Shown here: positions 33,201 through 45,539 of the stretch, piece by piece | How the letters are laid out: each line of letters opens with the position of its first letter | Numbering within the stretch: the stretch's first letter is position 1 | Source of the DNA: Piper betle | Taxonomy: Eukaryota; Streptophyta; Magnoliopsida; Piperales; Piperaceae | Length of the DNA: 64,000 bases | Assembly: GCA_033002965.1 (NCBI GenBank) | Contig: JAURVB010004741.1 | Span: forward strand, 38,495 to 102,494 | Reading direction: 5' to 3' | The notes under the pieces: generated by a model | What the model was told of the DNA's origin: nothing | Database searches by the model: none | What the model saw: the letters and a program-made list of their open reading frames with translations, nothing else | Position numbers and translations under genes: made by a program

Positions 33201-35956
33201 TGTACCACACCATTTCGGCTCACCAGTGAACCGACCCGGAAATGTCACAGGCGACTGAACTGTTCACAAATCTACTGGGTTCGGTTAAGCCGATCCAGAT
33301 CTGCCCTCGACATCTTAAGATGGGGATGCAACCATGAAATGTATGAATGGGAACAATTGGTTTCTAACGCGGTCCTACATGCATAGCATGATGTGCAAGC
33401 AAAAGAAAACCATGCATTTTTACGAAAAAACGGACAAAATCTCCCTCAAAAGTGCAATAAGGGCCAACCTGTCCACGACAAGAGTATATAAAGATTTTAT
33501 CAAAATACGATAAAACATAACAATCTACCATGGCATTCAATCATTATCTCATTTGTTTTCACCTGAGCCGAGTCTGAACTCCAAGGCTCCCTACTCATGC
33601 ACATTTATCCATTTGTCTCATAACAAGCAATTCATCTAAGAAAACACATCAAAATTATCATTCACGTAGCAATAACACACCACATTATAGTTTACACACA
33701 GCAGGTACATGTGTGAGCAGTTCCGTACTGCTCCACCGCAATCCCAACAGCTTTCATCCCTTGCATTTCTCACCTACATACATATTGAAAAACTGTCAGT
33801 AACGAGTGTTACCAGCCCAGAAATTAACTAATATCAATCTGCCACAGGAGTGCAAACTCTCCTATTCATCAAAACCATATACTTCCTCATGAACTCTCAT
33901 CAGGGCATATAAAGGATCTGTCACCATCGGGCCGTTGCCCTTGGGTCAACAACGTCCCCCTTTCTTTCTCATTCTCATACCTTGGTCATTTCTCTATCGC
34001 TTCTCGCATCAAATCTCATTCCTTTCTGCCCTCTACACCTTCCATATTACTCCTAGCCTTGAGCACAAACGCTGAGCACTCTCAGGCAGTCGCCTTTCGT
34101 ACCCTTTGAACTACAAGTCTAGACATGCGCTACATTGGAGTACCCGTAAACCTCCACCCTTCTCTGGGTTTGAGGAACTCAAAGGTGGAGTTGTCCGGAT
34201 CCTTCAGGAACGAAGTGGGTTCTCCCCAGCTGCAGAGCCCACTCTTCCGAGCACACGCCCTATCAGAAGGCATGGCCGTCAGTAACCCTCATTCCATCTC
34301 TCATTGAATTTGCAAAAACTATATATATATAAGCTTGGGTTGGGATTTATACAATAGGCCTGAAGACGACTTGTGGTGGATCTTAATTTTGAAAACTGAC
34401 TCGAGGGATCTCATCCTCGAGGGTTATTAATCCGAACAAAACTGTTGGCTAATTGGCGTAAGTCAAGTGGGATCCGATAAAACGCCGATTTACTCATCCT
34501 GCACATGATAAATCAAATACACAATAGAATAACGTAAATCAGAGAACGAGTCCTAAACGGACCTGGTAGAAGCTCCCAGCGTGTCCTCGTGCTTAGGAGG
34601 CGAGCTCCTACTTCGTACCTACATATCGAAACTAAATACTAGCGCCTGCTCATGATGCAGTCATACATCCTATATCACACATACATCCATTACGCATCAA
34701 AAAACACACATCAACCTATATCAAATCTAGCAAGTCTACTTAGGATAGATTGCATTAGATCATGATCATTACCTAGTTACCCTAATGATTTCTTAACCTC
34801 TATTTTTAACACCACTCAATCAAACAAATTTCATATTTTATCCTTAATCAATTCTACAATTATATATAAAATTCTAACATGCAATTCACCAATCCTAGCA
34901 TGCAATTCTAATAATCAATACTATTTAATAATTAAGTTAAAATAATTTATACCTCGCAGGATTCGTGGCTCGAATTTGGCACCCTATGGCGTCCGAAGTT
35001 CGATAGGGTTCGATCGAAGGGATTCAGCAGAAGATCAGGTGGTTTCTAGTGAATCCGGTTTTCCGGCGACTTCCGGCAGTTTTTCGATGACTGTCCAGGT
35101 GGTTTTCTGGCGATCGTTCTAGCAACCAATCGGGGGTAACGGTTAGCACCGGCTCGGTGAGCTCATCCCAATGGTGGTGATGGCAAGGACGACCACGGCA
35201 GCGATGATTGCCGGCGGTGGCGTCGAGTTCGGTCTGGGCGGTTGGTCTCTCCCATCAAGCCCATGGCCAACTTCGACGGTGGTGCTAGGTAAGGGGGAAA
35301 TGTCAGGGAGGTCAAGGGTGTGGTCGTCTGGGTCATGGCGGCGGCGACGCGGCCCGGATGGCAGCGAATCAACAAGGGGAGTGTCGTAGCTTGTGCGGCG
35401 ATTCTGGTGTCGTGGTGACGAGACGGTGGCCGGGGTGGGTCGTGGCGGCACGGCGGGGCTGGGCAACATTCATCGGTAGTAGTGCGGTGTCAGCAGCGAC
35501 GGTGGCGACAACCCTAGTGGGCGGCGAGGGTTTTGGGAGGGGGAAGTGTCGAGTAAGGGAGCAAAACACTGCAGTGGCAATTTCGCAAATAAGTATTGAC
35601 TCGACAATCCCATAAAATAAAACAAACACAAGAACATGCAAATGACATGCTCTATAACAAATAACCCACCCAAATATGATCTAACGTGTCCTAATGCATT
35701 ATTCGGCCTAAACTATTTCTACAAACAAACATATAAAAAGAATAATACTGCATACTTTCATATATTCTCATAACTCATTTCTTACCATCTTTTCAACGTT
35801 ATCATCATATATTCAGGTACACCTGACTCTCATCGGTCATAACTCACGGCTGACCTCAACTCAGCCCACGGTTTATAAAACTTACTCGACTCAAACCAAC
35901 GATTGAATCGACTGGTTTGGTAACGTAAAACTCTGACTTGAGTCACCCATTTTATA
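33201..35956 (-). mobile_element. 5' LTR of the family A gag-only element, 2,756 bp
   Basis: Left edge TGTACCACACC (normally TGTAACACCCC), right edge ...CATTTTATA (normally GGGTTTTACA), both mutated. Collinear with the solo LTRs at 2850 and 51498, with GC-rich block at about 35000-35560. No gene; ORFs in the GC-rich block are LTR sequence. The bases after the right edge are GAAGG; their partner at the other end of the element is lost. Confidence 0.75.
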
Positions 35957-36308
35957 GAAGGGGTAGGGGAGACTGAGGTTAGCTAAGGGTGGACTACGTG
36001 GCTGATGGTGGAGCGTGCCTGGTCGGTTGCAGCACTAGTGCCCAATGACAATGCATGTAGGTGTTGGCTCTATTTTCATCATGGGTCGCCAGGCATGTCG
36101 TCCCATAGGTTGGGGAAGGGTCGGGAAGGATGAGGGAGGGCATGGGAGTGTTGCTGGAGGTCGTCGCCAAAGCTAGTAACTAGTGGCAACACTTGGAGGA
36201 TGGTGACGATGGCGACTATGAGTGGAACCTGGGGAGGAAAGGGATATAGGAAAGGGGTGAGAGGAAGTCGACGGGGAGGGGGTCACTTGGTTAGTGGTGG
36301 TGACGCGG

Positions 36309-39300
36309 GTTGCACGAATTGGCCGATTCCGTGCGGAATCAGCCGATTTAAATCCGATCGGCATCGCGCCGATCCGATTTCGGGGTCGAATCGGTCGGCC
36401 CCGAATTGGTCCCGAATCGGCCGGTTTTGGCCGATTCCAACCGATTTAACTCGGAATCGGAATCGGCCGATTTAGATAGGAATCAGTTTTTTAGGAAATT
36501 ACCAAAATACCCTAGGTATGATTTTTATTAAATTATTTAAGAATAGGTAAAATGGTAATTTGGATTTTAAAAACATAAAATCAAACCCCTCTCCCCCCGC
36601 TTCCATCGTCGCGTTTGCCTCCGCCGTCCTACCTCAGCTCCGTCCGACCACGGCACCGCCCGCCCGATTCCGACCTCAGCTCCGCCCTCTACCGCGCGAC
36701 GCTCCGCCCGATTCGGAACTCAGTTCTGCCCTCCGCCGCGATTCCGCCGTCCGATGCTCCGCCCGACCTTCCGACCATGCCACCGTCGTCCGACGCTCCG
36801 CCCGATTCCGAACTCAGTCCCACCGTCCGCCGCAATTCCGCCGTTCGACGCTCCTCTTGACCTTCCGACCACGCCACCACCGTCCGACCATGCCACCGCC
36901 GCCGATTCCGACCTCAGCTCCGCCCTCCGCAGCGCTTCCAACCGAAAATTTGGGTAAATTTGGATTTTTTTATTGAAATTGAATATTATGATGTGCAAAT
37001 TGTTATCTATGATGTTCTAATTGATTAATATGATGTGCGAATTGTGATGTCCAAATTGAAATTTTGTGCGTGAGGTAAATTGTGATGTGCGAGTATGTGC
37101 TATGTGCAAATTGTGATGTGTTAATATAGCTTGGAAGTCTTGAAAATTTGCTTGGTAGTGGTCTGATTGATGATGAATTTTTTGGTGGGCTGGTGTGATA
37201 TGCTAGGGTTTTTAGGAACTGTAATTGATGGTTTTTGTAGTTAATTGTCTTTGCTTTGGTGTTCAGTTTGCTACAAATTTAACTACAGAGTCATTTGAAG
37301 TTATCAAAATTTTGAGATATCAGGGAAGATGGATTTTGGATGGGAATATGGCACACCACTTGATGCATCTAAGAAGCAAGTCATCTGTAACTTTTGCGGA
37401 AAAACCATAAGTGGAGGGGTATATCGCTTCAAGCAATATATTGCTGGACTCAAAGGAAATGTTGCTGCTTGTAAGAAAGTTCCTGAAGCAGATGCACAAA
37501 AAATGAAAGATTATTTCAAAGGTGTGGAAAAGGCCAAGAAAGAAAAACAAAGGATTAGAGAAGAAATAGGGTCATATGGTTTGAATGACTCAGATATGGA
37601 AGAGATGGAAGTTCGGGAGCAAAGTGTTGGGTGCTCTAAGTCAACTACGAAGAGGAAGGCACCTATTTTTGAAAGTGAAAAGATGGGCACATCGGGTCAA
37701 TTGAAAATTTCTACGGCAATAGAAAAGAAAGCAAAAGAGCACTTACACACAGCCATTGCTCGATTCTTCTATCACTGTGCCATTCGTTTCCATGTTGTAG
37801 ACTCGCCTTACTTTCAGAAAATTATTGATGTGGCAGGTAAATATGGTAATCAAGGGATCAAACCTCCGGGCAGAAATTCTTTGTCAGGCAATCTTCTTAC
37901 TGCTGAAGTGGCTTCCATAAATGCTAGTTTAGAGGATATAAAAATATCTTGGAAGACAACATGCTGTTCTATTATGTCTGACGGGTGGACCAATCAATCC
38001 GGTAGAACTTTGATCAACTTTCTAGTTTACTGCCCAAGAGGAATGTATTTCCTTGGATCAGTTGATGCTTCGGACAAAAAAGGATGCTACGTATTTGTTT
38101 AGTTTACTGGACAAAGTAGTTGAAGAAGTTGGGGAGGAAAACGTTGTGCAGGTCATCACTGATAACGCATCAGCATACAAAGCTGCAGGGAAGATGCTAG
38201 AACAGAAGAGACCACATCTATTTTGGACTCCATGTGCTGCCCATTGTATAAATTTGATGCTTAAGGACTTTGCAAAAATTAAGAAAGTTGAAACATGTAT
38301 TATGAATGCACAGAAAATCACCAAACTTTTATACAACCACTCATGGTTGTTGGCTCTTACGAGGAATAATTTTACAAATGGACATGAATTGGTGAGACCT
38401 GGGGCAACTCGATTTGCTACTCATTTTTTGACGATTACCAGTTTCCTGGAACACAAGCAGGCTCTGAAAATGATGTTTGTTTCTGAAATGTATTCATCAT
38501 CGAAGTTTGCAAAAGATGAGGATGGAATAGCAGCTGAAAATATTGTCTTGAGTGCACATTTTTGGAAGAAGATGGAATTTGTGCATAAAACAATTGAACC
38601 ACTTGTTCGATTTTTGAGAATGGTGGATAGTGATGAAAGACCTTCGATGCCATTCGTTTATGATGAAATGCAAAAGACCATAGAAAAAATAAAAGTGGTA
38701 CATGACATGAAAGTAGAGCGATACAAGTTATTTGTTGATATCATCACCAAGAGATGGGCGAATCAATTTTGTCATCCTCTTCATGCTGCAACATATATGC
38801 TTAATCCTCAAACTCGTTATCGCCGTGACTCTAACATTGTATGCTCTTATTTGACTTACATACCTTTTATGATTTTTTTAACAATTTCATATTGCTTGTA
38901 TTTGATTGAGAATAATTTTGTAGCCAAGTGAGGTGTATCGTGCATTCAATGATGTCATTTGTCGTTTGGAAGTCAATGAGGTAGCTCGATCCATGGCATC
39001 TTTGCAGGTCAAGATACTATTATTTTTAATTTTTATATATAAATGTTTATGTATAACTAAATATGATGATTCATTTTGTTTTAATATTTTGTAGTGGTCC
39101 GATTTTATATCTGCAAAAGGAGATTTTGGACATTCTCTTGCAATTACCAATAGAAAATTCCTCCACCCAGGTAAAATCCACCTTTCTCCAGATTTTATAT
39201 TTATTGCAAGCTTATATGTAAATCAATTTATCAAATGTAGCATCATGGTGGGAGCAACATGGTATAAGCTGCCCTGAACTACAAAAAATAGCTATTAGAA

Positions 39301-40513
39301 TACTTAGTCAAACTTCATCATTATCGGGTTGTGAACGTAATTGGAGCACTTTTGACCAAGTACATACTAAAAGAAGAAATCGACTTGCAAGAAAGAGAGT
39401 AAATGATCTCGTATATGTTCATTACAACATACGGGTCAAAGAAAACGAGTTGAGGTGGAGGCATAAATATGATGTAGTTAGTGAACATTTGAGTTTAGAA
39501 GACTCGTTAGATGAGTGGGTTGGAGAACGGGACAACCCATCCCCATCGCTATGTTTAAATAAAGCTTACATCACATTCATGATTTTGTGTATGAATTTTT
39601 TTGAATTGAAATGAATAGGGTATGACTTTTTTATGGAGGATGATTTCTTTGGTACCAATGTTGGCAACAATGATGGTGCAGATGAAGAGGCCTTTGTAGC
39701 AAATGAAAGTGGCAACACATTGAAAACTGCAATTGGATCGTGTTCTACTACGTCTGATGGTTTTTCTTTGCCTCCTCTTCCTAGTGGACAAAATATTGAT
39801 ATTGATATACATATTGACTCCCAACATAATTTTTCTTTGCCTCCTGAACCTGAGGGACTTCATATGAGTGGGAGTTCTATGCCTCCTTTTATGCAGGGGT
39901 CTCGTGTTAATGTAGATGATAGTTCTACTATTCTGATTGGTGATAATGATTTGGACTCTGAAGATGACTCAGATGATGAATTAGATGATTTAGTATTAAA
40001 AACTAAGTAAAATTGTGTTGAACATTCATTTTGTGGACTTGTATTAATGTCTTGTTGTTATTATTTGATAGAACACAGATGATGATATATGAACATTGTG
40101 TCTATACTTATGACATTGTGGTCTTTTGATGATAAATTGTGATGCTCTTTTAGGTCTATAATTATATGAAATTATGTTCATTACATAAAGAGTATGTTCT
40201 TCAGGTTTGCTCTTATTTGAATTACATATAGAGTATGTACTTTCAGGTATGTTCTTATTTGTTCTTTCAGGTATGACTCTACTGTTGTATTGTCATAATT
40301 ACATACCTTTATGATTGTTGTATAAATACTTAAATTTATGTATTTATGTTGAGAAATTATATAATTATGTATTTCAGGTATTTCTGTTATGAGTTGGCAA
40401 ATTTTTGTATATGACCTATTTGGACCAATTCAAGTGAACCGATTCCTGGCCGATTCAGACCCATTCCGATTCCCTGGAAAACCGATTCCGATTCTGATTC
40501 AAATTCATGCAAC
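36309..40513 (+). mobile_element. hAT transposon, nearly intact, about 4.2 kb
   Basis: Termini GTTGCACGAATT (36309) and AATTCATGCAAC (40502-40513) form an inverted repeat with one mismatch. Subterminal regions (36309-36480 and 40425-40513) are packed with CCGATTC/GAATCGG motifs, the usual transposase binding sites. A C-rich leader (36590-36950) precedes the gene; its open frames (36560-36976 and others) are low-complexity. I cannot find a convincing 8-bp target duplication (TGACGCGG against CATGGTGG). The stretch 40011-40420 is AT-rich 3' sequence with no gene. Confidence 0.8.
37329..40010 (+). CDS. hAT transposase (BED finger, DUF659, RNase H-like, hATC), five exons
   Basis: Exons by frame and GT-AG: 37329-38838, 38924-39007, 39095-39170, 39241-39552, 39619-40010; phases agree at all four joins. 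Order: BED-type finger (CNFCGK at residues 20-25; the position that is usually His in RFKQH is Tyr here), a charged linker, DUF659 with CSIMSDGWT, then VQVITDNAS, and PCAAHCINLM of the catalytic fold, the hATC dimer domain (SWWEQHG, CERNWSTFDQVHTKRRNRL) and an acidic tail (DSEDDSDDELDD). The first exon is split by a one-base shift at the A6 run 38076-38081: frame one stops at 38102, frame two (from 38053) carries on. Otherwise no stop. It cuts and pastes DNA ending in the element's termini. It may be recently active. Confidence 0.8.
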
Positions 40514-42890
40514 CATGGTGGTGACTGGTGGCAGCAAGGGTGGTCACCGGCGCAGATTGGGAATAAAAAAAGGGTCGGCTAGTTTGAAGGAGGAGATCGT
40601 GGGAGAAGAAGAAGGTAATTTTGGGGTTGTTTTGTAAATAAAATTTGACTTGCTCCCGACTAGAGTCAATAATATAATTAAATTCTAAAAAAATAAAAAG
40701 GAGAAAATACTATAAATTAAAATATGCTCAAATAAATAAAATAGCATTTTCTAAACCTACCAACCTACCCAAAAATCCTATGTAACACCTCCTAACATGA
40801 TAAATGACCTAATTCTAATTTCTACCATCTAATGTATGAAAATACAAAAAGTTTGCCACACTGTCATATATTCTAATAACTCATTTTTCTACTGTGTTAT
40901 TGTAAAACCCATGACTCGACTCAGGGTTTTACGTTACCGAACCAGTCGGTTCGACCGTTGGTTCGAGTCGAGTCAGTTTCATGAACCGCGTGCTGAGTTT
41001 AGGCCAGCCGTGTGTTATGAGCGATGAGAGTCAGGTGTACCTGAATATATGATGATAACGTCGAGAAGATGGTAAGACATGTGTTATCAGAATATATGAA
41101 AGTATGCAGTATTTTTTTCTTTTTATATGTTTGATCGTAGAAATAGTTTAAGGCCAAATAACGCGTTAGGACGCGTTGGATTATATTCGGGTGGGTTATT
41201 AGTTATAGAGCATGTCATTTGGATGTTGTTGTGTTTGTTGTATTTTATGGAATTTTTCCATATTTTCTAGATTTTTTTAGAATTTATTACGAACTAGTTA
41301 TTATTTTGACTCGAGTAGGAATCAAGTCAATACTTATTTATGAAACTGCCACTAGAGCATTTCTTCTCCCTCCCGACACTTCTTCACCCAAATCCTCACC
41401 GTTGTGTGCTGCCGCCACCGCTGCCGGCGATCGACGCCACCCCGCCTTGCCGTGCCGTCGCTGTGCCGCCCCGACCGACCCCGGCCACCGATCGCCTGCT
41501 GGCGCGCCGCCGCGATGCTTTGAAGCCGCCACGGCCGTCGCCACTCCAAGCCTGAGTCCGCCACCGTCTAGGCCATGCCGTCGCTGCTGTGACCCCGACG
41601 ACCACCCCCTCGCCGTCTCTGACGTTTCCCCCATCATTCCGACTGCCGTCGAAGCCGGCCGTAGCCCCGATCGGAGCACGCCGCCACCGCCGCCCATTTT
41701 CGACGCCGCCATCGACGACCATTGCCGCCCTGGCTACATTGTTTGACACCACCATCGGACCAAGCTCATCGAGCTGGTGCCGATAGACCCCCTGATTGCC
41801 CCGTCTTGAATCATCACCGGAATCCGCCGGAAAACTGCAGACACTCGCCGAAAAACCGCCGAAAAATTGGATTCGTGGGAAATTCGGCGGATCATCCGCC
41901 GAATGCACCCGGTCCAATCTGATCGGACTTTGGATGCCGCTAGGTGCCAAATTTGAGTTTCGAGCCACGAAACGGAAACCCTAGCTGTCGCCGATTTTCG
42001 ACGACACGAGGTATAATTTTTTTTAACTTAATTATTTGAAAGTATTGATTGTTAGAATTGCATGGTAGGATTGGTGAATTGTGTGTTATAATAATATATA
42101 TATATATATATGTATATTTGATTAAGGATAAAATATGAAATTTCTTTAATTGAGTGGTGTTAAAAATGGAGGCTAAGAAACTAATTAAGGTAACTAGGTA
42201 ATGATCATGATCTAATGCAAACTAGCCTAAGTAGACTTGCTAGAATTGATATAGGTTGATGTGTGTTGATTGATGCGTGATTGTGTTGAGTGTGTGTGCA
42301 TGCTATCGGATGTGTGATTCATCATGCGGGCGTTAGTTTTTAGCTTGATTGTGTAGGTACGGTGTAGGAGCTCCCTGCCTAGGCACATGGACCCATTTGG
42401 AGCTTATACCAGGTCCGTTTAGGACTCGTTCTCTATTTTACGCTATTCTATTGTGGATTTGACTTATCATGTGCAGGACAAGTTAAGTGGCATTTTATCG
42501 GATCCCACTTAACTAGGGGCATTTAACCAACAGTTTTGTTTCGGATTAATAACCCATCGAGGATGAGATCCCTCGAGTTTGTTTTCGAACTTCATATCCA
42601 GCTCACGATGCCTTTGGGCCTATTGTATGAATCCCAACCTAGTCCTATATATATGTATAGTTTTTGCGTTTTCAGTGAGAGATTGAATGAGGGAAATCCG
42701 ACTACCGTGCTACGCGAGCGACACGTGTGTCTCGATAGTGGGCTCTGGAATGGTGTGCGGGCCGTTTCATTCCCGAGGGATCTTGACAACTCCACCTTTG
42801 AGTTCCTCAAACCCGGAGAAGTGTGGAGGTTCATGGGTACTGCATTGCAGCGCATGTCTAGACTTGTGGTTTCAAGGCCAGGAGTAATAT

Positions 42891-44202
42891 TGTAACGACC
42901 CAGCCCAAAGTGCAACGTAATGGGCTAAGTCATTTCTTTAAAATGGGTACCCCGGAAGTTAAAGATCTATAGTATTAGATGTATCCCTCACAATCCACCC
43001 ACCTTAAGAAATTTCGTCCCCGAAATGCCTACTGGGAGAAGATCCTGTTTATAAGTGGGAATGGACTATAGATCTTTAACTTTCGGGGTACCCATTTTAA
43101 AGAAATGACATAGGCCCATTACGTTGCACTTTGGGCCGGGCCATTACAAATAGTATCGAGCCGACCTGGTTTCGTGTTAGATGGTGGGATGGACATGGGA
43201 TGCCGGTCACGGGCCAAAAAGGTCGTGGTCTGAGGTTAACAATGGGCCAAGACTAGAAACGTTAGTTAGGCTGCCGGTCACGGGCCAAAAAGGACATGGG
43301 CTGGGGCTAGCAACGGGCCAAGAATAGGCATTTCGGGGACGAAATTTCTTAAGGTGGGTGGATTTTGAGGGATACATCTAATACTATAGATCTTTAACTT
43401 CCGGGGTACCCATTTTAAAGAAATGACTTAGCCCATTACGTTGCACTTTGGGCTAAGTCATTTCTTTAAAATGGGTACCCCGAAAGTTAAAGATCTATAG
43501 TCCATTCCCACTTATAAACAGGATCTTCTCCCAGTAGGTATTAGATGTGGGATTAAGTTGAGGGATCTTACAATCCACCCACCTTAGGGAATTTCGTCCC
43601 CGAAATGCTTGTTCTTGGCCCGTTGCTAGCCCTAGCCCACGACCTTCTGGCCCGTGACCAGTAGCCTAGCCAATGTTTCTAATGCAACCCACCATCTAAC
43701 ACGGAACCAGGTCGGCTCTGATACCATTTGTAACGACCCAGCCCAAAGTGCAACGTAATGGGCTAAGTCATTTCTTTAAAATGGGTACCCCGAAAGTTAA
43801 AGATCTATAGTATTAGATGTATCCCTCACAATCCACCCACCTTAAGAAATTTCGTCTCCGAAATGCCTATTCTTGGCCCGTTGCTAGCCCCAGCCCATGT
43901 CCTTTTTGGCCCGTGACCGGCAGCCTTGCTAACGTTACTAGTCTTGGCCCATTGTTAACCCCAGACCACGACCTTTTTTGGCCCGTGACCGGCGTCCAAA
44001 GTCCATCCCACCATCTAACACGAAACCAGGTCGGCTCTGATAATATTTGTAATGGCCCGGCCCAAAGTGCAACGTAATGGGCCTATGTCATTTCTTTAAA
44101 ATGGGTACCCCGAAAGTTAAAGATCTATAGTCCATTCCCACTTATAAGCAGGATCTTCTCCCAGTAGGTATTAGATGTGGGATTAAGTTGAGGGATCTTA
44201 CA
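42891..44202 (-). mobile_element. Palindromic multi-LTR TRIM array
   Basis: One insertion with target duplication AATAT (42886-42890 and 44203-44207), which restores the host run GAGTAATATGGAAGG. Inside, minus-oriented: LTR of 102 bp (42891-42992) and a scrap of internal; plus-oriented: partial LTR (43033-43148), internal with PBS-like TAGTATCGAGCC and tract AAGGTGGGTGG (43149-43362), partial short LTR (43363-43452); then minus-oriented: partial long LTR to 43572, internal 43573-43728, short LTR 43729-43830, internal 43831-44047, long LTR 44048-44202. Two LTR types alternate: a long one (about 155 bp) and a short one lacking about 50 bp in its middle. Confidence 0.75.
43385..43501. repeat. 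Long hairpin at the TRIM inversion point
   Basis: The arm 43385-43435 and the arm 43451-43501 are inverted copies of about 51 bp with one or two mismatches (CTTCCGG against CCGAAAG), separated by a 15-base loop ATTACGTTGCACTTT. This is where a plus-oriented TRIM LTR turns into a minus-oriented one. Confidence 0.8.
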
Positions 44203-45539
44203 AATATGGAAGGTGCATAGGGCGGAAAGGAATGAGATTTGATGCGAGAAGCGATAGAGAAATGGCCAAGGTATGAGAACGAGAAAGAAAGGGGACGTTG
44301 TCAACCCGAGGGCGACAGCTCCCATATGTGCCCTTATGAGAGTTCTTGAGGAAGTATATGCTTTTCATTCAACAGGAGAGTTTGCGCTCCTGTACCAGAT
44401 TGATATTAGTTATTTTTCGGGCAAGTAACACTCGTTACTGACGGTTTTTCTATATATATGTAGGTGAGAAATGCGAGGGATGAAAGCTCTCGGGACTGTG
44501 GAGGAGCAGCACGGAACCACGCACACATGTACCTGCCGCATGTAATCCATAATGACGGTGTGGTATTGGTACGTGAATGATAATTTTGATGTGTTGCTTA
44601 GATAAATTGCTTGATATGAATTGAACGGATAAATGTGAATGAGTAGTGAGTTTGGATTTCAGGTTCGATTCAATTGGGACGAAGGAGATAATGATGAATG
44701 CTACGGTAGATTATCATGTTTTATCGTATTTTGATAAAATATTTATATACCCTTGTTGTGGTTAATTTTTTTTATTAAAAATTTCCTGCCATTGCATGGT
44801 TTTGTTTTGCTTGCACATCATAGCATGCATGTAGGACTACATTAGACCCCACACATCCCATCCATGCATTTCATGTTTGCATCTCCATCTTGAGACGCTG
44901 AGGGCAGATCCGGGTCGGCGTAACCGAACCCAGTAGATTAGCGAACGGTTCAGTCGCCGGTAACATTTCCGGGTCTGTTCACGGGTGAGCCAAAACAGGG
45001 TGTTAGAGTTATTGATGTTATCATCATACACTCAGGTACACTTGACCCTCATGGCTCATAGCACACGGTCGTCCTTGGCTCGATGCACTTGTTCTGAAAC
45101 TGTCTTGACTCGTACCAATGGCTGGACAAATTAGTTTGTTAGTATAAAACCCTAACTTGAGTCACAGGTTTTACACTAGTGGTATCAAACCAGTGGCAGT
45201 AATACAATACAATTGTATCCTCACTATAATGCAACTCATATTATGGGGGATTCCATAATAATCTCAATATGGGATGTTCATTTATCCAACATTTTGAGAT
45301 GGACCACAGGAAAAGGTGAGGATACAATTAGTAATCTAACAGTCGTGATCTGCACGATATAGAAATTGTCTAATTAGATCCTTAAATTACTTACATAATC
45401 TTGTAACCATCTTGTAAAAGTAGATTCTCTATATTTTGATAGATCTTTGTCAGAGATGCTTTTATGTTAATGTCTGACATTTGGATCGAATAATCTTCAA
45501 TATAAAATAAAAACATGTTAGATTTCTTAAATGAAAAGA

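Larger units (their letters stand above)
28229..35956 (-). mobile_element. Family A gag-only LTR retrotransposon
   Basis: Read on the minus strand: 5' LTR (35956-33201), a degenerate PBS, a gag gene with zinc knuckle, then directly a polypurine tract and the 3' LTR (30059-28229, truncated). No protease, RT or integrase is found, so it would depend on enzymes from elsewhere, as described for gag-only (TR-GAG-like) elements. Its internal region of about 3.1 kb falls to about 2.1 kb once the 31914-32968 insertion is removed. This element orients family A: the tract AGGACGGAAGGT abuts TGTAAAACCC. The far end of the 3' LTR is gone. Confidence 0.7.
40901..45007 (+). mobile_element. Family A LTR with a TRIM array inside
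   Basis: TGTAAAACCC at 40901 and GGTGTTAGA at 45007 (normally GTGTTACA), flanked by GTTAT (40896-40900 and 45008-45012). Without the TRIM insertion it is about 2.79 kb, a full LTR. It has the edge palindrome (40902-40932, with one change), GC-rich block 41345-41860, AAACCCTAG box (about 41977) and TATA (about 42645). No internal region, so a solo LTR. Confidence 0.85.
35957..45175 (-). mobile_element. Older family A-like LTR, split by a hAT and a younger LTR
   Basis: The pieces 35957-36308, 40514-40900 and 45008-45175 follow each other as one diverged family A-like LTR: GC-rich GGTGG/GACGATGG block, the TTGACTTGCTCCCGACTAGAGTC module, AT-rich part, CACTCAGGTACACTTGACCCTCATGG and the edge GGTTTTACA (45175). 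Its left part was cut by the gag-only element. To its right comes CTAGTGGTATCAAACC, which looks like a PBS and would argue for the opposite orientation. Confidence 0.55.

Noticed and set aside
36560..36976. 138-residue open frame rich in PPSD before the hAT gene
   Set aside because: Degenerate C-rich repeats in the hAT leader; overlapping frames on both strands are equally open, as composition predicts.
36301..40521. 8-bp target duplication for the large hAT
   Set aside because: TGACGCGG on the left and CATGGTGG on the right do not match under any small shift of the ends that I tried. GTGGTGGTGAC occurs on both sides but not next to the termini.
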